Below, one piece after another: positions 9,575 to 18,591 of a stretch of DNA of 64,000 nt. Both the position numbers and the translations under genes were made by a program. Source of the DNA: Pirellulaceae bacterium (GTDB lineage Bacteria > Planctomycetota > Planctomycetia > Pirellulales > Pirellulaceae); NCBI GenBank assembly GCA_019636375.1, contig JAHBXS010000002.1:213621-277620 (forward strand), given 5' to 3'. How positions within the stretch are numbered: position 1 is the first letter of the stretch; each line of letters starts with the position of its first letter. The notes under the pieces were generated by a model. It saw only the letters and a program-made list of their open reading frames with translations. It had not been told where the DNA came from and searched no databases.

Positions 9575-10050
9575 GAGTTTCCTAAACGTTAAAGTTGATT
9601 TTCAGAAAGCAGAAAGTCTGGAAACCAACCAATTTAACACGGCAAAAAGGGAAACTCAACGGAGACGCAAGAGGATTGAGGCAAGATTCAAGGGTTGCAT
9701 TCAAGGCCGGGGAAAAGAGACTTGCCCACTGGTGGTTCTATCCGGCGCGTGGCCTTCGTGTGTTCGGGTGACGTGTCATGGACACGCGTCCCATCCAGGT
9801 TGAGGAACAAGCCCGTGAAAGGCTCTTAGATGCTTTGTTTCGTCGCTGACTAGTTTGGCAAGTCTACGACTCACACTCCTTCATGCAAGCTGTAGTCGCC
9901 ACACTAGTATTATCGACGGAGCGTTGCAAAGATTTTTGTGAAAGCAAACAAGGTCGCTTTATTCAGTGTTTCTAGAATTTGCCGAGGCAGGCAAAGCCAC
10001 TTCAAGAAGTTCAAATGACGGTTAAGCCGACTATACGGATTGTAGTGGAT
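9575..10050. other. Intergenic region without a credible gene; holds a palindromic element
   Basis: No frame here has coding character on either strand. Apart from the inverted-repeat element at 9841-9918 there is a small imperfect hairpin near 9767-9793 (ACGTGTC/GACACGCGT) with no T-run. Confidence 0.6.
9841..9918. repeat. Nested inverted-repeat element of about 78 bp
   Basis: Outer arms CGTCG/CGACG, then ACTAGTtTGGC pairing with GCCAcACTAGT, then CTAC/GTAG, around a central loop. The nested layout is that of a REP/MITE-like palindrome. No T-run follows, so a plain terminator is unlikely. Confidence 0.6.
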
Positions 10051-10392
10051 TTAGCCTGGGAACTTCTCGTCGCTCAAACTTCGCAAGAACTCGAATGTGA
10101 AAATCCCCGTCGAATGCCCGTCTGAAAACTTTATGTGGTAGGCATAGTTTCCAACTGGCTGCATGGAGACAATATCCAAAGGCCGAGCTTCAGCAGCGGA
10201 TAGAATTGGCAATATTCCAATCGACTTCGCCGCAGCACCTTGTTGAGACTTCCCGTCAGCCTTTTCGCGACAAGTTGCACAAGGACAAGAATCTCGCAAA
10301 ATCCGATAGGGAATAAGCTGGGAAAGGTCGTCATTCCAACGAATTTCAAGTTTCCTGTCGTTAGTCTTCGCCAATGAAACTGGATGGAGCAT
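10051..10392 (-). CDS. DUF971 domain-containing protein
   Basis: 113 residues forming a single DUF971 domain, the small fold also found at the N-terminus of gamma-butyrobetaine hydroxylase. Diagnostic features are RILRDSCPCATCRE (a CxxC pair with a third Cys-like position, metal-binding in related proteins) and the C-terminal NYAYHIKFSDGHSTGIFTFE. Stand-alone DUF971 proteins are often found near Fe-S or Mrp-type genes and have no firmly assigned reaction; no such neighbour is present here. The gene is 60 bp downstream of the CoA ligase on the same strand, so they may share a transcript. Confidence 0.85.
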   Translation of the reverse strand: MLHPVSLAKTNDRKLEIRWNDDLSQLIPYRILRDSCPCATCREKADGKSQQGAAAKSIGILPILSAAEARPLDIVSMQPVGNYAYHIKFSDGHSTGIFTFEFLRSLSDEKFPG

Positions 10393-10452
10393 CTTTTTTA
10401 AAAATCCGAAATGTCCGTTGAGATTGAAGTCCCCGTTTTTGAATAGACCGGC

Positions 10453-11772
10453 TCAGCGTTTGTCGACAAATCGCCGCCCTTTTCCTTCAAACCTCGGGAG
10501 CGTCCCCATCTGAACACTTTTAACTTCAATTCGGAGTCCGAGGCGAAGCCGAAGTTCATCTTGAATGCGAACGGGATCAGACAATCGATCCTCGACTTCG
10601 ATCAACAATCGGTCCATTACCCCATGCTTGTGAACGGTCATCCGGTATTCGATGACCTCAGGGAAACTTCTCAAGATTTGCTCAACCGAACTCGGGAAAA
10701 TATTCACACCGCGAATGACCATCATGTCATCTGATCTTCCAAGGACACCTCCCTGAAGCAATACAAATCTGCAAGCCTGATCGTCGTTCCAAGTTGGACG
10801 AACCAAATCCCCCGTCCGATAGCGAATAATGGGACTGCCGATTCGACCGAGATTTGTAAGAACCAGTTCCGCCAACTCACCCTCGTTTGCTGATCTGCCA
10901 GAATCTACCGCCAAAAACTCCACGATAAACTCACTTTCCACGACATATAATCCCCGTCCCAGAGGATCGGAAAAACCCCAGGGTCCAACCTCACTTGCCC
11001 CCCCGTGATCAATTACATCGGCATTCCAAAATGAACTTATCTGCTCTCTGATCGCAGGAACCGATCCTCCAGGCTCTCCCGCAACGACAATCTTTCGCAC
11101 GCCCAAAGAGGCAACATCAATTTGGTTCTCGATCGCTATTTCTGCGAGATGCAAAGCATAACTTGGCGTGCAAAAAATCGCATTGGCATTGGTGGACCGC
11201 AACAATTCCAAACGCCCTAATGTACTCATTCCACCGGTGGGTATGGCCATTGCCCCACGCGCCACCACCGCATCAAACGCACTCCAAAAACCAATGAACG
11301 GCCCGAAGCTGAATGCCAGCAAACATCGCGAGCCGGGTCCAATCTGCGCTGCATCCAGCACATACTGCCAAGTCTGCAACCACCATCCCCAATCTACAGC
11401 CGTGTCCAGCACCACCAAAGGGCGCCCTCGAGTCCCACTAGTTTGATGAAAACGAATGTAGCGTTCTGGTGAATAAGTCAAATGGGCCGGGAGCCCTTGT
11501 ACTCGTTCGTTTCCAAGTAACTCATCTTTAAACGTAAACGGCAACTCACCTAGTTCTTCCAAGGTTTTGAGTTGCAACTCATCGCAGCCCAATTTCTCGC
11601 GATAAAAACGATTGCTGGGCAAGATTTTTGCCAACATCTGATTGAAGCGATTGAATTGCCACGTCGAAAGTGTTTGGGGGTCTGCCGTACACAATCGTCT
11701 TCTTTCATCTGCGTAAGCCGCATTGTCTTGAAAACAAATTTGGTTGCTCATAAGCAGCTTTGGAAACCACAT
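10453..11772 (-). CDS. Phenylacetate-CoA ligase-like AMP-forming enzyme
   Basis: 439 residues, the usual PaaK length. Adenylate-forming motifs are present: the P-loop-like HQTSGTRGRPL, the adenine-binding segment GGASEVGPWG, the YRTGDLVRP motif carrying the ribose-binding Asp, and the C-terminal hinge GRSDDMMVIRGVNIFP. The short C-terminal domain matches the PaaK branch rather than long acyl-CoA synthetases. It should activate an aryl or other small carboxylic acid with ATP and CoA. No phenylacetate-degradation genes are nearby, so the substrate is open. The frame starts at ATG 11772; the alternative ATG at 11751 (MSNQICFQD) is equally possible because neither has a clear ribosome site. Confidence 0.85.
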   Translation of the reverse strand: MWFPKLLMSNQICFQDNAAYADERRRLCTADPQTLSTWQFNRFNQMLAKILPSNRFYREKLGCDELQLKTLEELGELPFTFKDELLGNERVQGLPAHLTYSPERYIRFHQTSGTRGRPLVVLDTAVDWGWWLQTWQYVLDAAQIGPGSRCLLAFSFGPFIGFWSAFDAVVARGAMAIPTGGMSTLGRLELLRSTNANAIFCTPSYALHLAEIAIENQIDVASLGVRKIVVAGEPGGSVPAIREQISSFWNADVIDHGGASEVGPWGFSDPLGRGLYVVESEFIVEFLAVDSGRSANEGELAELVLTNLGRIGSPIIRYRTGDLVRPTWNDDQACRFVLLQGGVLGRSDDMMVIRGVNIFPSSVEQILRSFPEVIEYRMTVHKHGVMDRLLIEVEDRLSDPVRIQDELRLRLGLRIEVKSVQMGTLPRFEGKGRRFVDKR

Positions 11773-12000
11773 AGTCAGGCAGCATCAGGACCATCACATT
11801 TGTATCTTACCAAATCCTAATGTTTAGCGAAAGCAAATGCACCAACGCTCGTTTCATCGCCCCCATATTAATTCGAATTGTTGGATACCGAAAAAAGCCG
11901 CTCCAAAAGCGGATTCGATTCCAATTTTCCAATAGAAGCCAACCCACTCCCCGCGTTTCTTGATGGGTTAACGTAACGCCTTCTCCACTTTTGCCTTTAA
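11773..12000. other. Gap between the CoA ligase and DUF1559 copy 1; no gene seen
   Basis: Nothing supportable as a gene or RNA. It must hold the promoter of the ligase gene, and its left end receives transcription from DUF1559 copy 1. Confidence 0.5.
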
Positions 12001-12037
12001 CAAAAAAAAGAGGCCCGCTTGTTTCCAAACGGGCCTC
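12001..12037 (-). terminator. Intrinsic terminator of DUF1559 copy 1
   Basis: Read on the minus strand, arms GAGGCCCGTTTG and CAAGCGGGCCTC (one mismatch, 4-nt loop) are followed directly by eight T residues. It starts 38 bp after the copy 1 stop. Confidence 0.88.
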
Positions 12038-13633
12038 AGAAATTTCATAACCAAAATGGTTACTTCAAGTAAACTTAGAAGTCCATTTTCGAGTCGATGT
12101 TACCATCGTTCTCACCGAAGACTGCGTACAGGGTTTCCCATGCAGTTGTCTTAGGAATCAAACGAGTTTGACCGTCAGCAAACGAGAAGTTCACACCTGT
12201 TGGGTGAGCCGAACCGAAGCCAACGAATGGTGACATGTAGGTTCCACCAAGGATCGTCGAACGTGGGTCGTTTCCGGCTGGGTACTTCTTCGTTGCGGTT
12301 GTTTCCAACGAAGGAACTCGCATCCAAGGTACGTTTCCACGACCTCGCATGATACCGCCACCCATGTAGCTATGGGTGTGCCAGCGAACTGGTGATCCAC
12401 TCGCAAGGTCTTGAAGGATGCTACCGAGATTTTCACCGTCCAAAATCGTGCTCGATGTGCCGTCTGGAATATTGTCCAGATTACGCTTCTCACGCGATCC
12501 ACCGGTTCCTACATAGGCTTGCATTTGAAGGTTTGGACGGTTACGTCCACCCGAACATGCACCACCGCAAGCACCGTAGTTCGTACGGCCCATTTCGTCC
12601 AAGCCGTCAACGGGGTTCGCACCTGGCCAAATCCAAGATACCGTACCCATCGCGTCTTCATTCAAGTCAGCAGGGTTAACAACCACTGGACACAATGCAA
12701 ACACACAACGAGTGTAGGTCTCATTTACCGTGTCCGAGGGACAGGTCAATTGAGGTGGCTCGTAGTACATCACATCCCAGTAAGCGTCCGAAAGACCGGG
12801 GAAATCTCCCACTGGTGCGTAAGCGAAACCGTTGATGTAGTCTTCGTAAACCTTGTTCACACCACCCGCACCTGGAGAACCCAAGCCCATCGGTGAGGTG
12901 TAGGTGTAGAACGTCTTGTAGAAATCGAAGAAGAACGGTTCCCATTGTTCATAGATCACGTTCAGATCCATGAAAGGAAGGCACAAACCAATCGACGACG
13001 TGTTTTGGTGGTGTTGCCACCAGTCTGGATGCCCAGCCGCAATGTAATTGCTCCACAGTGGAGCACCCTTGGGGCCCAAAGCTCCAGGTGGTAAACGACG
13101 GTAAGCGTCGTGGTAGTTGTGCTTCGCAATCAAAATTTGGCGAAGCCGATTGGCACAGTCAGTTCGGCGAGCAGCCTCGCGAACCAGTTGAACTGCCGGC
13201 AAAAGCATGCCGATCAAAATACCGATGATTGCAATCACAACCAGCAGTTCAATTAGGGTAAAACCCTGACGACGAGAATTTGTCATACGCAAACTCCAAA
13301 AACAAGAAATAAAAGAAACAACAAAACTTGGTGCGGAGAACCGCACCACTCAACTCAGAAGACGCATCCCGTCGTTTGTACCCGCATGTGAAGCGGAGCC
13401 AATCTCGCACCCATCTGAAAATCGCTAAAAGAAAATAAAAGAACCGGCAGAAACAAGAATTCGAACTTGCCCTACCCGTGATCTCCTCACCCTCGTTGCT
13501 TTACTCGATTACCAGCCATAAAGAAACCGGTCACCTTTTAAGTTTCGAGAATCAAAACTCAACTAACCTGCATCCCGTGACAGTCGCGGATTGCCACTGC
13601 CACATCGCTGTTTGTCTCAAAAACAGAAACAAA
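12010..13633 (-). repeat. Long duplicated segment, unit 1 (DUF1559 gene plus about 350 bp upstream)
   Basis: This segment and 14020-15638 are near-identical across the terminator hairpin and coding sequence and remain clearly alignable for about 350 bp upstream of the start codon. Similarity then fades, although weak shared blocks (ATTACAAGGTTTTTTTT; CAACACTTTC) persist in the further spacers, indicating an older duplication refreshed later. Confidence 0.85.
12075..13286 (-). CDS. DUF1559 prepilin-like protein, copy 1
   Basis: 403 residues from ATG 13286; upstream in-frame codons lie outside the conserved start shared by the three copies. The N-terminus [20 protein letters not shown] is a type IV prepilin/type II pseudopilin signal: cleavage before Phe in G-FTLIE, Glu at mature position 5, then a hydrophobic helix. 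The body is the planctomycete DUF1559 fold. It ends with the H-x9-DG motif (His in SAHPTG, then FADGQ). Such proteins are expected to be processed by a prepilin peptidase and exposed at the cell surface; their function is unknown. Six or more Cys residues suggest disulfides. Compared with its sisters it has [14 protein letters not shown] and SLETTATKK in the variable patches. It has its own terminator. Confidence 0.93.
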   Translation of the reverse strand: MTNSRRQGFTLIELLVVIAIIGILIGMLLPAVQLVREAARRTDCANRLRQILIAKHNYHDAYRRLPPGALGPKGAPLWSNYIAAGHPDWWQHHQNTSSIGLCLPFMDLNVIYEQWEPFFFDFYKTFYTYTSPMGLGSPGAGGVNKVYEDYINGFAYAPVGDFPGLSDAYWDVMYYEPPQLTCPSDTVNETYTRCVFALCPVVVNPADLNEDAMGTVSWIWPGANPVDGLDEMGRTNYGACGGACSGGRNRPNLQMQAYVGTGGSREKRNLDNIPDGTSSTILDGENLGSILQDLASGSPVRWHTHSYMGGGIMRGRGNVPWMRVPSLETTATKKYPAGNDPRSTILGGTYMSPFVGFGSAHPTGVNFSFADGQTRLIPKTTAWETLYAVFGENDGNIDSKMDF

Positions 13634-14019
13634 CTTGTCATTTCCGGTCAATCAGGTCACTTCCGTTCAAAATGCTCTACATTTCTATTGAAGCAATTTG
13701 TCGGAATTTGTGAGAATGTCGTCCCACATGATGGAATCTTAATCCTCAGGGGGCGAAATTACAAGGTTTTTTTTAGAAATTTTTGAGACTAAGGTGCCAG
13801 AAGGCCCCTTTGACGCCCAAACAAGGGGTAAAATCAAAAATTCGGATATTGATTTATTCGCAAAAAAGACAGCAAGCAACACTTTCAGGGGGGGTTGTTT
13901 TCGCGGAATCAAGGTTCCGGTTTTTTTTGTTTTTTTGAACAATTCAATGAGCCACCGCTCCAGAAATGTTCAAAATTTTTAATCGTCCCACGGTCTGGGA
14001 CGAATTTTTGAATATCAAT
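13287..14019. other. Spacer between DUF1559 copies 1 and 2
   Basis: The first 350 bp or so is the conserved upstream region of copy 1 and must hold its minus-strand promoter. A short hairpin TCGTCCCA/TGGGACGA lies at about 13983-14002, just beyond the copy 2 hairpin. The T- and A-rich tracts at 13765-13790 and 13915-13935 have weak counterparts in the next spacer. No gene is seen. Confidence 0.55.
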
Positions 14020-14047
14020 GAGGCCCGTTTGTTTCCAAACGGGCCTC
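14020..14047 (-). other. Terminator-like hairpin of DUF1559 copy 2, lacking a T-run
   Basis: The same GAGGCCCGTTTG/CAAACGGGCCTC hairpin as in copies 1 and 3, but on the minus strand it runs into ATTGATATTC instead of a T-tract. Intrinsic termination should be weaker here. Confidence 0.75.
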
Positions 14048-14084
14048 AGAAATTTCATAACCAAAATGGTTACTTCAAGTAAAC

Positions 14085-15293
14085 TTAGAAGTCCATTTTC
14101 GAGTCGATATTACCGTCGTTCTCACCAAAGACTGCGTACAGGGTTTCCCATGCAGTTGTCTTAGGAATCAAACGAGTTTGACCGTCAGCAAACGAGAAGT
14201 TCACACCTGTTGGGTGAGCCGAACCGAAGCCAACGAATGGTGCCATGTAGGTTCCACCAAGAATCGTCGAGCGTGGGTCATTACCGGCTGGGTACTTCTT
14301 CGTTGGGGTTGTTGCCAACGAAGGAACTCGCATCCAAGGTACGTTTCCGCGACCTCGCATGATACCGCCACCCATGTAGCTATGGGTGTGCCAGCGAACT
14401 GGTGTACCACTTGCAACGTCTTGAAGGATGTTACCGAGGTTTTCACCGTCCAATACCGTGCTCGAAGTGCCGTCTGGAATGTTGTCCAGATTACGCTTCT
14501 CACGTGATCCACCGGTTCCTACGTAGGCTTGCATTTGAAGGTTTGGACGGTTACGTCCACCCGAACATGCACCACCGCAAGCACCGTAGTTCGTACGGCC
14601 CATTTCGTCCAAGCCGTCAACGGGGTTCGCACCTGGCCAAATCCAAGATACCGTACCCATCGCGTCTTCATTCAAGTCAGCAGGGTTAACAACCACTGGA
14701 CACAATGCAAACACACAACGAGTGTAGGTCTCATTTACCGTGTCCGAGGGACAGGTCAATTGAGGTGGCTCGTAGTACATCACATCCCAGTAAGCGTCCG
14801 AAAGACCTGGGAACGTTGCAGGTGCGTAAGCGAAACCGTTGATGTAGTCTTCGTAAACCTTGTTCACACCGCCCGCACCTGGAGAACCCAAGCCCATCGG
14901 TGAGGTGTAGGTATAGAACGTCTTGTAGAAATCGAAGAAGAACGGTTCCCATTGTTCATAGATCACGTTCAGATCCATGAAAGGAAGGCACAAACCAATC
15001 GACGACGTGTTTTGGTGGTGTTGCCACCAGTCTGGATGCCCAGCCGCAATGTAATTGCTCCACAGTGGAGCACCCTTGGGGCCCAAAGCTCCAGGTGGTA
15101 AACGACGGTAGGCGTCGTGGTAGTTGTGCTTCGCAATCAAAATTTGGCGAAGCCGATTGGCACAGTCAGTTCGGCGAGCAGCCTCGCGAACCAGTTGAAC
15201 TGCCGGCAAAAGCATGCCGATCAAAATACCGATGATTGCAATCACAACCAGCAGTTCAATTAGGGTAAAACCCTGACGACGAGAATTTGTCAT
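14085..15293 (-). CDS. DUF1559 prepilin-like protein, copy 2
   Basis: 402 residues from ATG 15293, one fewer than its sisters: the patch reading APVGDFPG in copies 1 and 3 is APATFPG here. It has the same GFTLIE prepilin signal, DUF1559 body and H-x9-DG ending as copies 1 and 3. Other differences fall in a few patches: [23 protein letters not shown] and TYMAPF. Between the patches the nucleotide sequence is almost unchanged, including most third codon positions, which suggests recent duplication or gene conversion. The frame runs far upstream of ATG 15293, but that extension is not conserved as protein in copy 3. Its hairpin lacks a T-run, so read-through toward copy 1 is possible. Confidence 0.93.
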   Translation of the reverse strand: MTNSRRQGFTLIELLVVIAIIGILIGMLLPAVQLVREAARRTDCANRLRQILIAKHNYHDAYRRLPPGALGPKGAPLWSNYIAAGHPDWWQHHQNTSSIGLCLPFMDLNVIYEQWEPFFFDFYKTFYTYTSPMGLGSPGAGGVNKVYEDYINGFAYAPATFPGLSDAYWDVMYYEPPQLTCPSDTVNETYTRCVFALCPVVVNPADLNEDAMGTVSWIWPGANPVDGLDEMGRTNYGACGGACSGGRNRPNLQMQAYVGTGGSREKRNLDNIPDGTSSTVLDGENLGNILQDVASGTPVRWHTHSYMGGGIMRGRGNVPWMRVPSLATTPTKKYPAGNDPRSTILGGTYMAPFVGFGSAHPTGVNFSFADGQTRLIPKTTAWETLYAVFGENDGNIDSKMDF

Positions 15294-16133
15294 ACGCAAA
15301 CTCCAAAAACAAGAAATAAAGAAACAACAAAACCTGGCGCAGAGAACCGCACCAATCATCTCAGAAGACGCATCCCATAGCCTGCACCCGCATGTGAAGC
15401 GGAGCAAACCTCGCACCCATCTGAAAATCGCTAAATGAAAATAAAAGAACCGGCAGAAACAAGAATTCGAACTTGCTCTACCCGTGATCTCCTCACCCTC
15501 GCTGCTTTACTCGGTTACCAGCCATAAAGAAACTGGTCACCTTTTAAGTTTCGAGAACCAAAACTCAACTAACATGCATCCCGTAACAGTCGCGCATCGC
15601 CACTGCAACATCGCTGTTTGTCTCAAAAAAAGAAACAATCAAAACGCTTACTCCCGAAATGCATGAAAGATATCATTCAAGCCACTTCGGAAAAAAGGTC
15701 ATGCAAAACATCCCACTGATAGGAATACTAACCTTCTCGTCGCAGAATTACAAGGTTTTTTTTCAGAAAAACCTGACACAAGGTGGCTGAAACCCCCACA
15801 GGAGGGAGCCTAACGGGTTTTTAGTCGATCTAAGACGATTATTTTTCCATTTAAAACAACAGGAGACAACACTTTCGGGGGAGCGCTTTGAGGGTTCCGA
15901 TTTTTTTTTATTTTTTTTCTGCTGTTTGGCAAAACTGCTTTTCCAAAACCGAACGATTTTCTCTCTTGCACACAAAAATTCGGAGATGAACCATTGCAAG
16001 ACGGCTTGACCAGCGAGCATCGGATTTTGATTTGCGGGGGTCCGGAATATCCGGAATATTCAGCCTTGACGCCACCATTAACGCCCTTGGCTGTACTTCA
16101 CACGTATTAGCACAAAAGCATATTAAGAAATTC
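15294..16133. other. Spacer between DUF1559 copies 2 and 3
   Basis: The right-hand 350 bp is the upstream region of copy 2. Past about 15640 the sequence resembles the copy 1-2 spacer only in short blocks. T-rich runs at 15757-15767 and 15900-15918 are notable. No gene or RNA is recognised. Confidence 0.5.
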
Positions 16134-16168
16134 AAAAAAAGAGGCCCGTTTGTCTCCAAACGGGCCTC
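16134..16168 (-). terminator. Intrinsic terminator of DUF1559 copy 3
   Basis: On the minus strand a perfect 12-bp stem (GAGGCCCGTTTG/CAAACGGGCCTC, loop GAGA) is followed by seven T residues, 38 bp after the copy 3 stop. Confidence 0.88.
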
Positions 16169-16205
16169 AGAAATTTCATAACCAAAATGGTTACTTCAAG
16201 TAAAC

Positions 16206-17417
16206 TTAGAAGTCCATTTTCGAGTCGATGTTACCATCGTTCTCACCGAAGATCGCGTACAGGGTTTCCCATGCAGTTGTCTTAGGAATCAAACGAGTTT
16301 GACCGTCAGCAAACGAGAAGTTCACACCTGTTGGGTGAGCCGAACCGAAGCCAACGAATGGTGACATGTAGGTTCCACCAAGAATCGTCGAACGTGGGTC
16401 GTTACCGGCTGGATATTTCTTCGTTGGAGCAAATGACAACGAAGGAACTCGCATCCAAGGTACGTTTCCGCGACCTCGCATGATACCGCCACCCATGTAG
16501 CTGTGTGTGTGCCAGCGAACTGCCGATCCACTCGCAACGTCTTGTTGGATGTCACCAAGGTTTTCACCGTCCAATACCGTGCTCGAAGTGCCGTCTGGAA
16601 TGTTGTCCAGATTACGCTTCTCACGCGATCCACCGGTTCCTACGTAGGCTTGCATTTCAAGGTTTGGACGGTTACGTCCACCCGAACATGCACCACCGCA
16701 AGCACCGTAGTTCGTACGGCCCATTTCGTCCAAGCCGTCAACGGGGTTCGCACCTGGCCAAATCCAAGATACCGTACCCGTTGCATCTTCAGTCAAGTCA
16801 GCAGGGTTAACAACCACTGGACACAACGCAAACACACAACGAGTGTAGGTCTCATTTACCGTGTCCGATGGACAGGTCAATTGAGGTGGCTCGTAGTACA
16901 TCACATCCCAGTAGGAGTCCGAAAGACCGGGGAAATCTCCCACTGGTGCGTAAGCGAAACCGTTGATGTAGTCTTCGTAAACCTTGTTCACACCACCCGC
17001 ACCTGGAGAACCCAAGCCCATCGGTGAGGTGTAGGTGTAGAACGTCTTGTAGAAATCGAAGAAGAACGGTTCCCATTGTTCATAGATCACGTTCAGATCC
17101 ATGAAAGGAAGGCACAAACCAATCGACGACGTGTTTTGGTGGTGTTGCCACCAGTCTGGATGCCCAGCCGCAATGTAATTGCTCCACAGTGGAGCACCCT
17201 TGGGGCCCAAAGCTCCAGGTGGTAAACGACGGTAGGCGTCGTGGTAGTTGTGCTTCGCAATCAAAATTTGGCGAAGCCGATTGGCACAGTCAGTTCGGCG
17301 AGCAGCCTCGCGAACCAGTTGAACTGCCGGCAAAAGCATGCCGATCAAAATACCGATGATTGCAATCACAACCAGCAGTTCAATAAGGGTAAAACCCTGA
17401 CGACGAGAATTTGTCAT
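16206..17417 (-). CDS. DUF1559 prepilin-like protein, copy 3
   Basis: 403 residues from ATG 17417. It shares the prepilin-type start [10 protein letters not shown], the DUF1559 body and the H-x9-DG end. It is the most divergent of the three: LTEDATG for LNEDAMG, NLEMQAY for [36 protein letters not shown] and LYAIFG. Upstream identity with the other copies stops about 25 bp before the ATG, so it has a different promoter region. A small lipoprotein gene lies 173 bp upstream on the same strand. That pairing of a DUF1559 gene with a short lipoprotein may reflect the ancestral arrangement, from which copies 1 and 2 were duplicated without the lipoprotein gene; that is inference. Confidence 0.93.
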   Translation of the reverse strand: MTNSRRQGFTLIELLVVIAIIGILIGMLLPAVQLVREAARRTDCANRLRQILIAKHNYHDAYRRLPPGALGPKGAPLWSNYIAAGHPDWWQHHQNTSSIGLCLPFMDLNVIYEQWEPFFFDFYKTFYTYTSPMGLGSPGAGGVNKVYEDYINGFAYAPVGDFPGLSDSYWDVMYYEPPQLTCPSDTVNETYTRCVFALCPVVVNPADLTEDATGTVSWIWPGANPVDGLDEMGRTNYGACGGACSGGRNRPNLEMQAYVGTGGSREKRNLDNIPDGTSSTVLDGENLGDIQQDVASGSAVRWHTHSYMGGGIMRGRGNVPWMRVPSLSFAPTKKYPAGNDPRSTILGGTYMSPFVGFGSAHPTGVNFSFADGQTRLIPKTTAWETLYAIFGENDGNIDSKMDF

Positions 17418-17590
17418 CTGCAAACTCCAAAAACAAGAAACAAAAAATCACGTTTTTGGGTCGCATCCCCTAACCCTAACGAAAACACTTAAATTTGTAT
17501 TTATCTAAGTCTTTTCTGGATTCGGTTTCCACTCCATGAGGATTTGCAATGCAAACTCTCGTCACCGCACATACCGACAGAAAAATCTAA

Positions 17591-17764
17591 CTATTCAACC
17601 AAGCCTGCCGCTGTAGAGTCATTTGGGTTAACCTCTCCGTCCTTAGACGTACCCGGCTTGTTCTTTACTTCCTTCTTTTCTACTGGACCGGGGCCACCAC
17701 TGCACGCTGAAAGAGTGCAAACGAAACAGCAAAGACCTAAAACAGCCAAAACCTTACGCAACAT
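17591..17764 (-). CDS. Small lipoprotein, 57 residues
   Basis: ATG 17764 to TAG 17591. The N-terminus is a classical lipoprotein signal: MLRK, a hydrophobic core (VLAVLGLCCFVC) and a lipobox TLSAC with Cys at residue 21. The mature part is 37 residues, hydrophilic and Gly/Pro/Lys-rich (SGGPGPVEKKEVKNKPGTSK), ending NDSTAAGLVE. It should be lipid-anchored to a membrane facing the periplasm. It precedes DUF1559 copy 3 on the same strand by 173 bp and could be co-transcribed with it. Tiny lipoproteins next to DUF1559 genes are a pattern I associate with planctomycetes, but no function is known to me. The clear lipobox makes chance unlikely. Confidence 0.75.
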   Translation of the reverse strand: MLRKVLAVLGLCCFVCTLSACSGGPGPVEKKEVKNKPGTSKDGEVNPNDSTAAGLVE

Positions 17765-18036
17765 AACTTCCTAACTCCCAAAAAATAACGACCATCCGGC
17801 GAATAGCTGTTCGCCTCACAATTCCTTAAATTTTAACCTTCAAAAACTGAAAATACAAGTGCTTGTATGAGGATTTGTCAAACAAGTTGATTTTTTCTCA
17901 GCGTCAACCTAATCGAACGGGTGTTTACGCCTAGGAGCCTAAAAACTTGGATTTCTGTTGGATCCTGTTAAAATCTATCCGTTGCACCGACTCAATCCCT
18001 ATTTCCCCAACCATCACGAAACATCAACCTACTAAA

Positions 18037-18135
18037 GGTCCTATCCCAATAAGGGTAGACCCTTTGGAGGCTAAACCAAATTTAACGTTGTTTTGCTGCC
18101 TAGCCGGAGAGGGCCTGACCCTTTTTGGGATAGGC
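18037..18135. repeat. MITE/REP-like palindromic element, copy B
   Basis: A 99-bp relative of the element at 7542-7641 in the same orientation. It has terminal inverted repeats GGTCCTATCCCA and TGGGATAGG and shared internal blocks GACCCTTTGGA, AATTTAACGTT and GCCGGAGAGGG. It lies between the divergent lipoprotein gene and the gene at 18157. Confidence 0.8.
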
Positions 18136-18156
18136 TATAAAAATCCCCTTTTTTAG

Positions 18157-18591
18157 GTGTTTTTTCCAAAGTCGTCTCCATCGAAAGGCCCCGACAAATT
18201 GTCTAAAATCGAAAAAGCCAACACGCCCCCTTCCGGCCCATGGCTGGGATTTTACTTGGAAAAGCATAACGCCAAGAAGGCCTGGATGAACTTATTTTTA
18301 GACTTTGGCAACAACCAAATTCTCGGACAAGGAACCGATTACGTTGGACCCTGGAGCATCTCCGGAGTCCTTGCCCCCGACTCCCGCGAATGCGATTGGA
18401 CCAAACAGTATGTCGGTAAACACAGTGTCCGATATCAAGGGACTTGGAGCGAGACCGGAATTCGAGGCAGATGGAGTATCGGCAGCCTCATTTCTGGGGA
18501 CTTTCATATTTGGCCGGCTGAATTGACCGAAATTCAAGCGGCCTACCTTGAACAAGAAACCCAATTGAACCCGGTTTCCAAAAACCGCTGA
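18157..18591 (+). CDS. Uncharacterised protein, 144 residues
   Basis: The frame opens with GTG 18157, 21 bp after the repeat element; no ATG is available before the conserved-looking core, and no clear ribosome site is seen. From about residue 28 the sequence is rich in aromatic and Gly residues with alternating polar and apolar positions. Examples are PWLGFYLEKHN, WMNLFLDFGNNQILGQGTDYVG and YQGTWSETGIRGRWSIG. This suggests an all-beta, lipocalin- or jelly-roll-like small domain. There is no signal peptide or membrane segment, so it should be cytoplasmic. I do not recognise the family with confidence. The composition is protein-like and the frame is intact, so it is probably real. Confidence 0.65.
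   Translation: MFFPKSSPSKGPDKLSKIEKANTPPSGPWLGFYLEKHNAKKAWMNLFLDFGNNQILGQGTDYVGPWSISGVLAPDSRECDWTKQYVGKHSVRYQGTWSETGIRGRWSIGSLISGDFHIWPAELTEIQAAYLEQETQLNPVSKNR

Larger units (their letters stand above)
14020..15638 (-). repeat. Long duplicated segment, unit 2 (DUF1559 gene plus about 350 bp upstream)
   Basis: Counterpart of 12010-13633, offset by about 2.0 kb. The left boundary falls exactly at the GAGGCCCG hairpin, excluding the adjacent T-tract found beside copies 1 and 3. The upstream 350 bp differs from unit 1 by scattered substitutions and 1-2 nt indels, more than the coding part does. Confidence 0.85.

Noticed and set aside
9573..9803. 76-codon plus-strand frame upstream of the CocE-type hydrolase
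   Set aside because: Unbalanced composition, no ribosome site, and it covers the region expected to hold the divergent promoter.
13447..13472. tRNA T-arm-like sequence (GTTCGAAT within a short hairpin on the minus strand), also at about 15452-15475
   Set aside because: No matching acceptor stem, D-arm or anticodon arm can be drawn; it is part of the conserved DUF1559 upstream region.
12191..17076. Multiple frames of about 75-175 codons on both strands within the three DUF1559 genes
   Set aside because: They are the same out-of-frame shadow repeated three times because the genes are near-identical.
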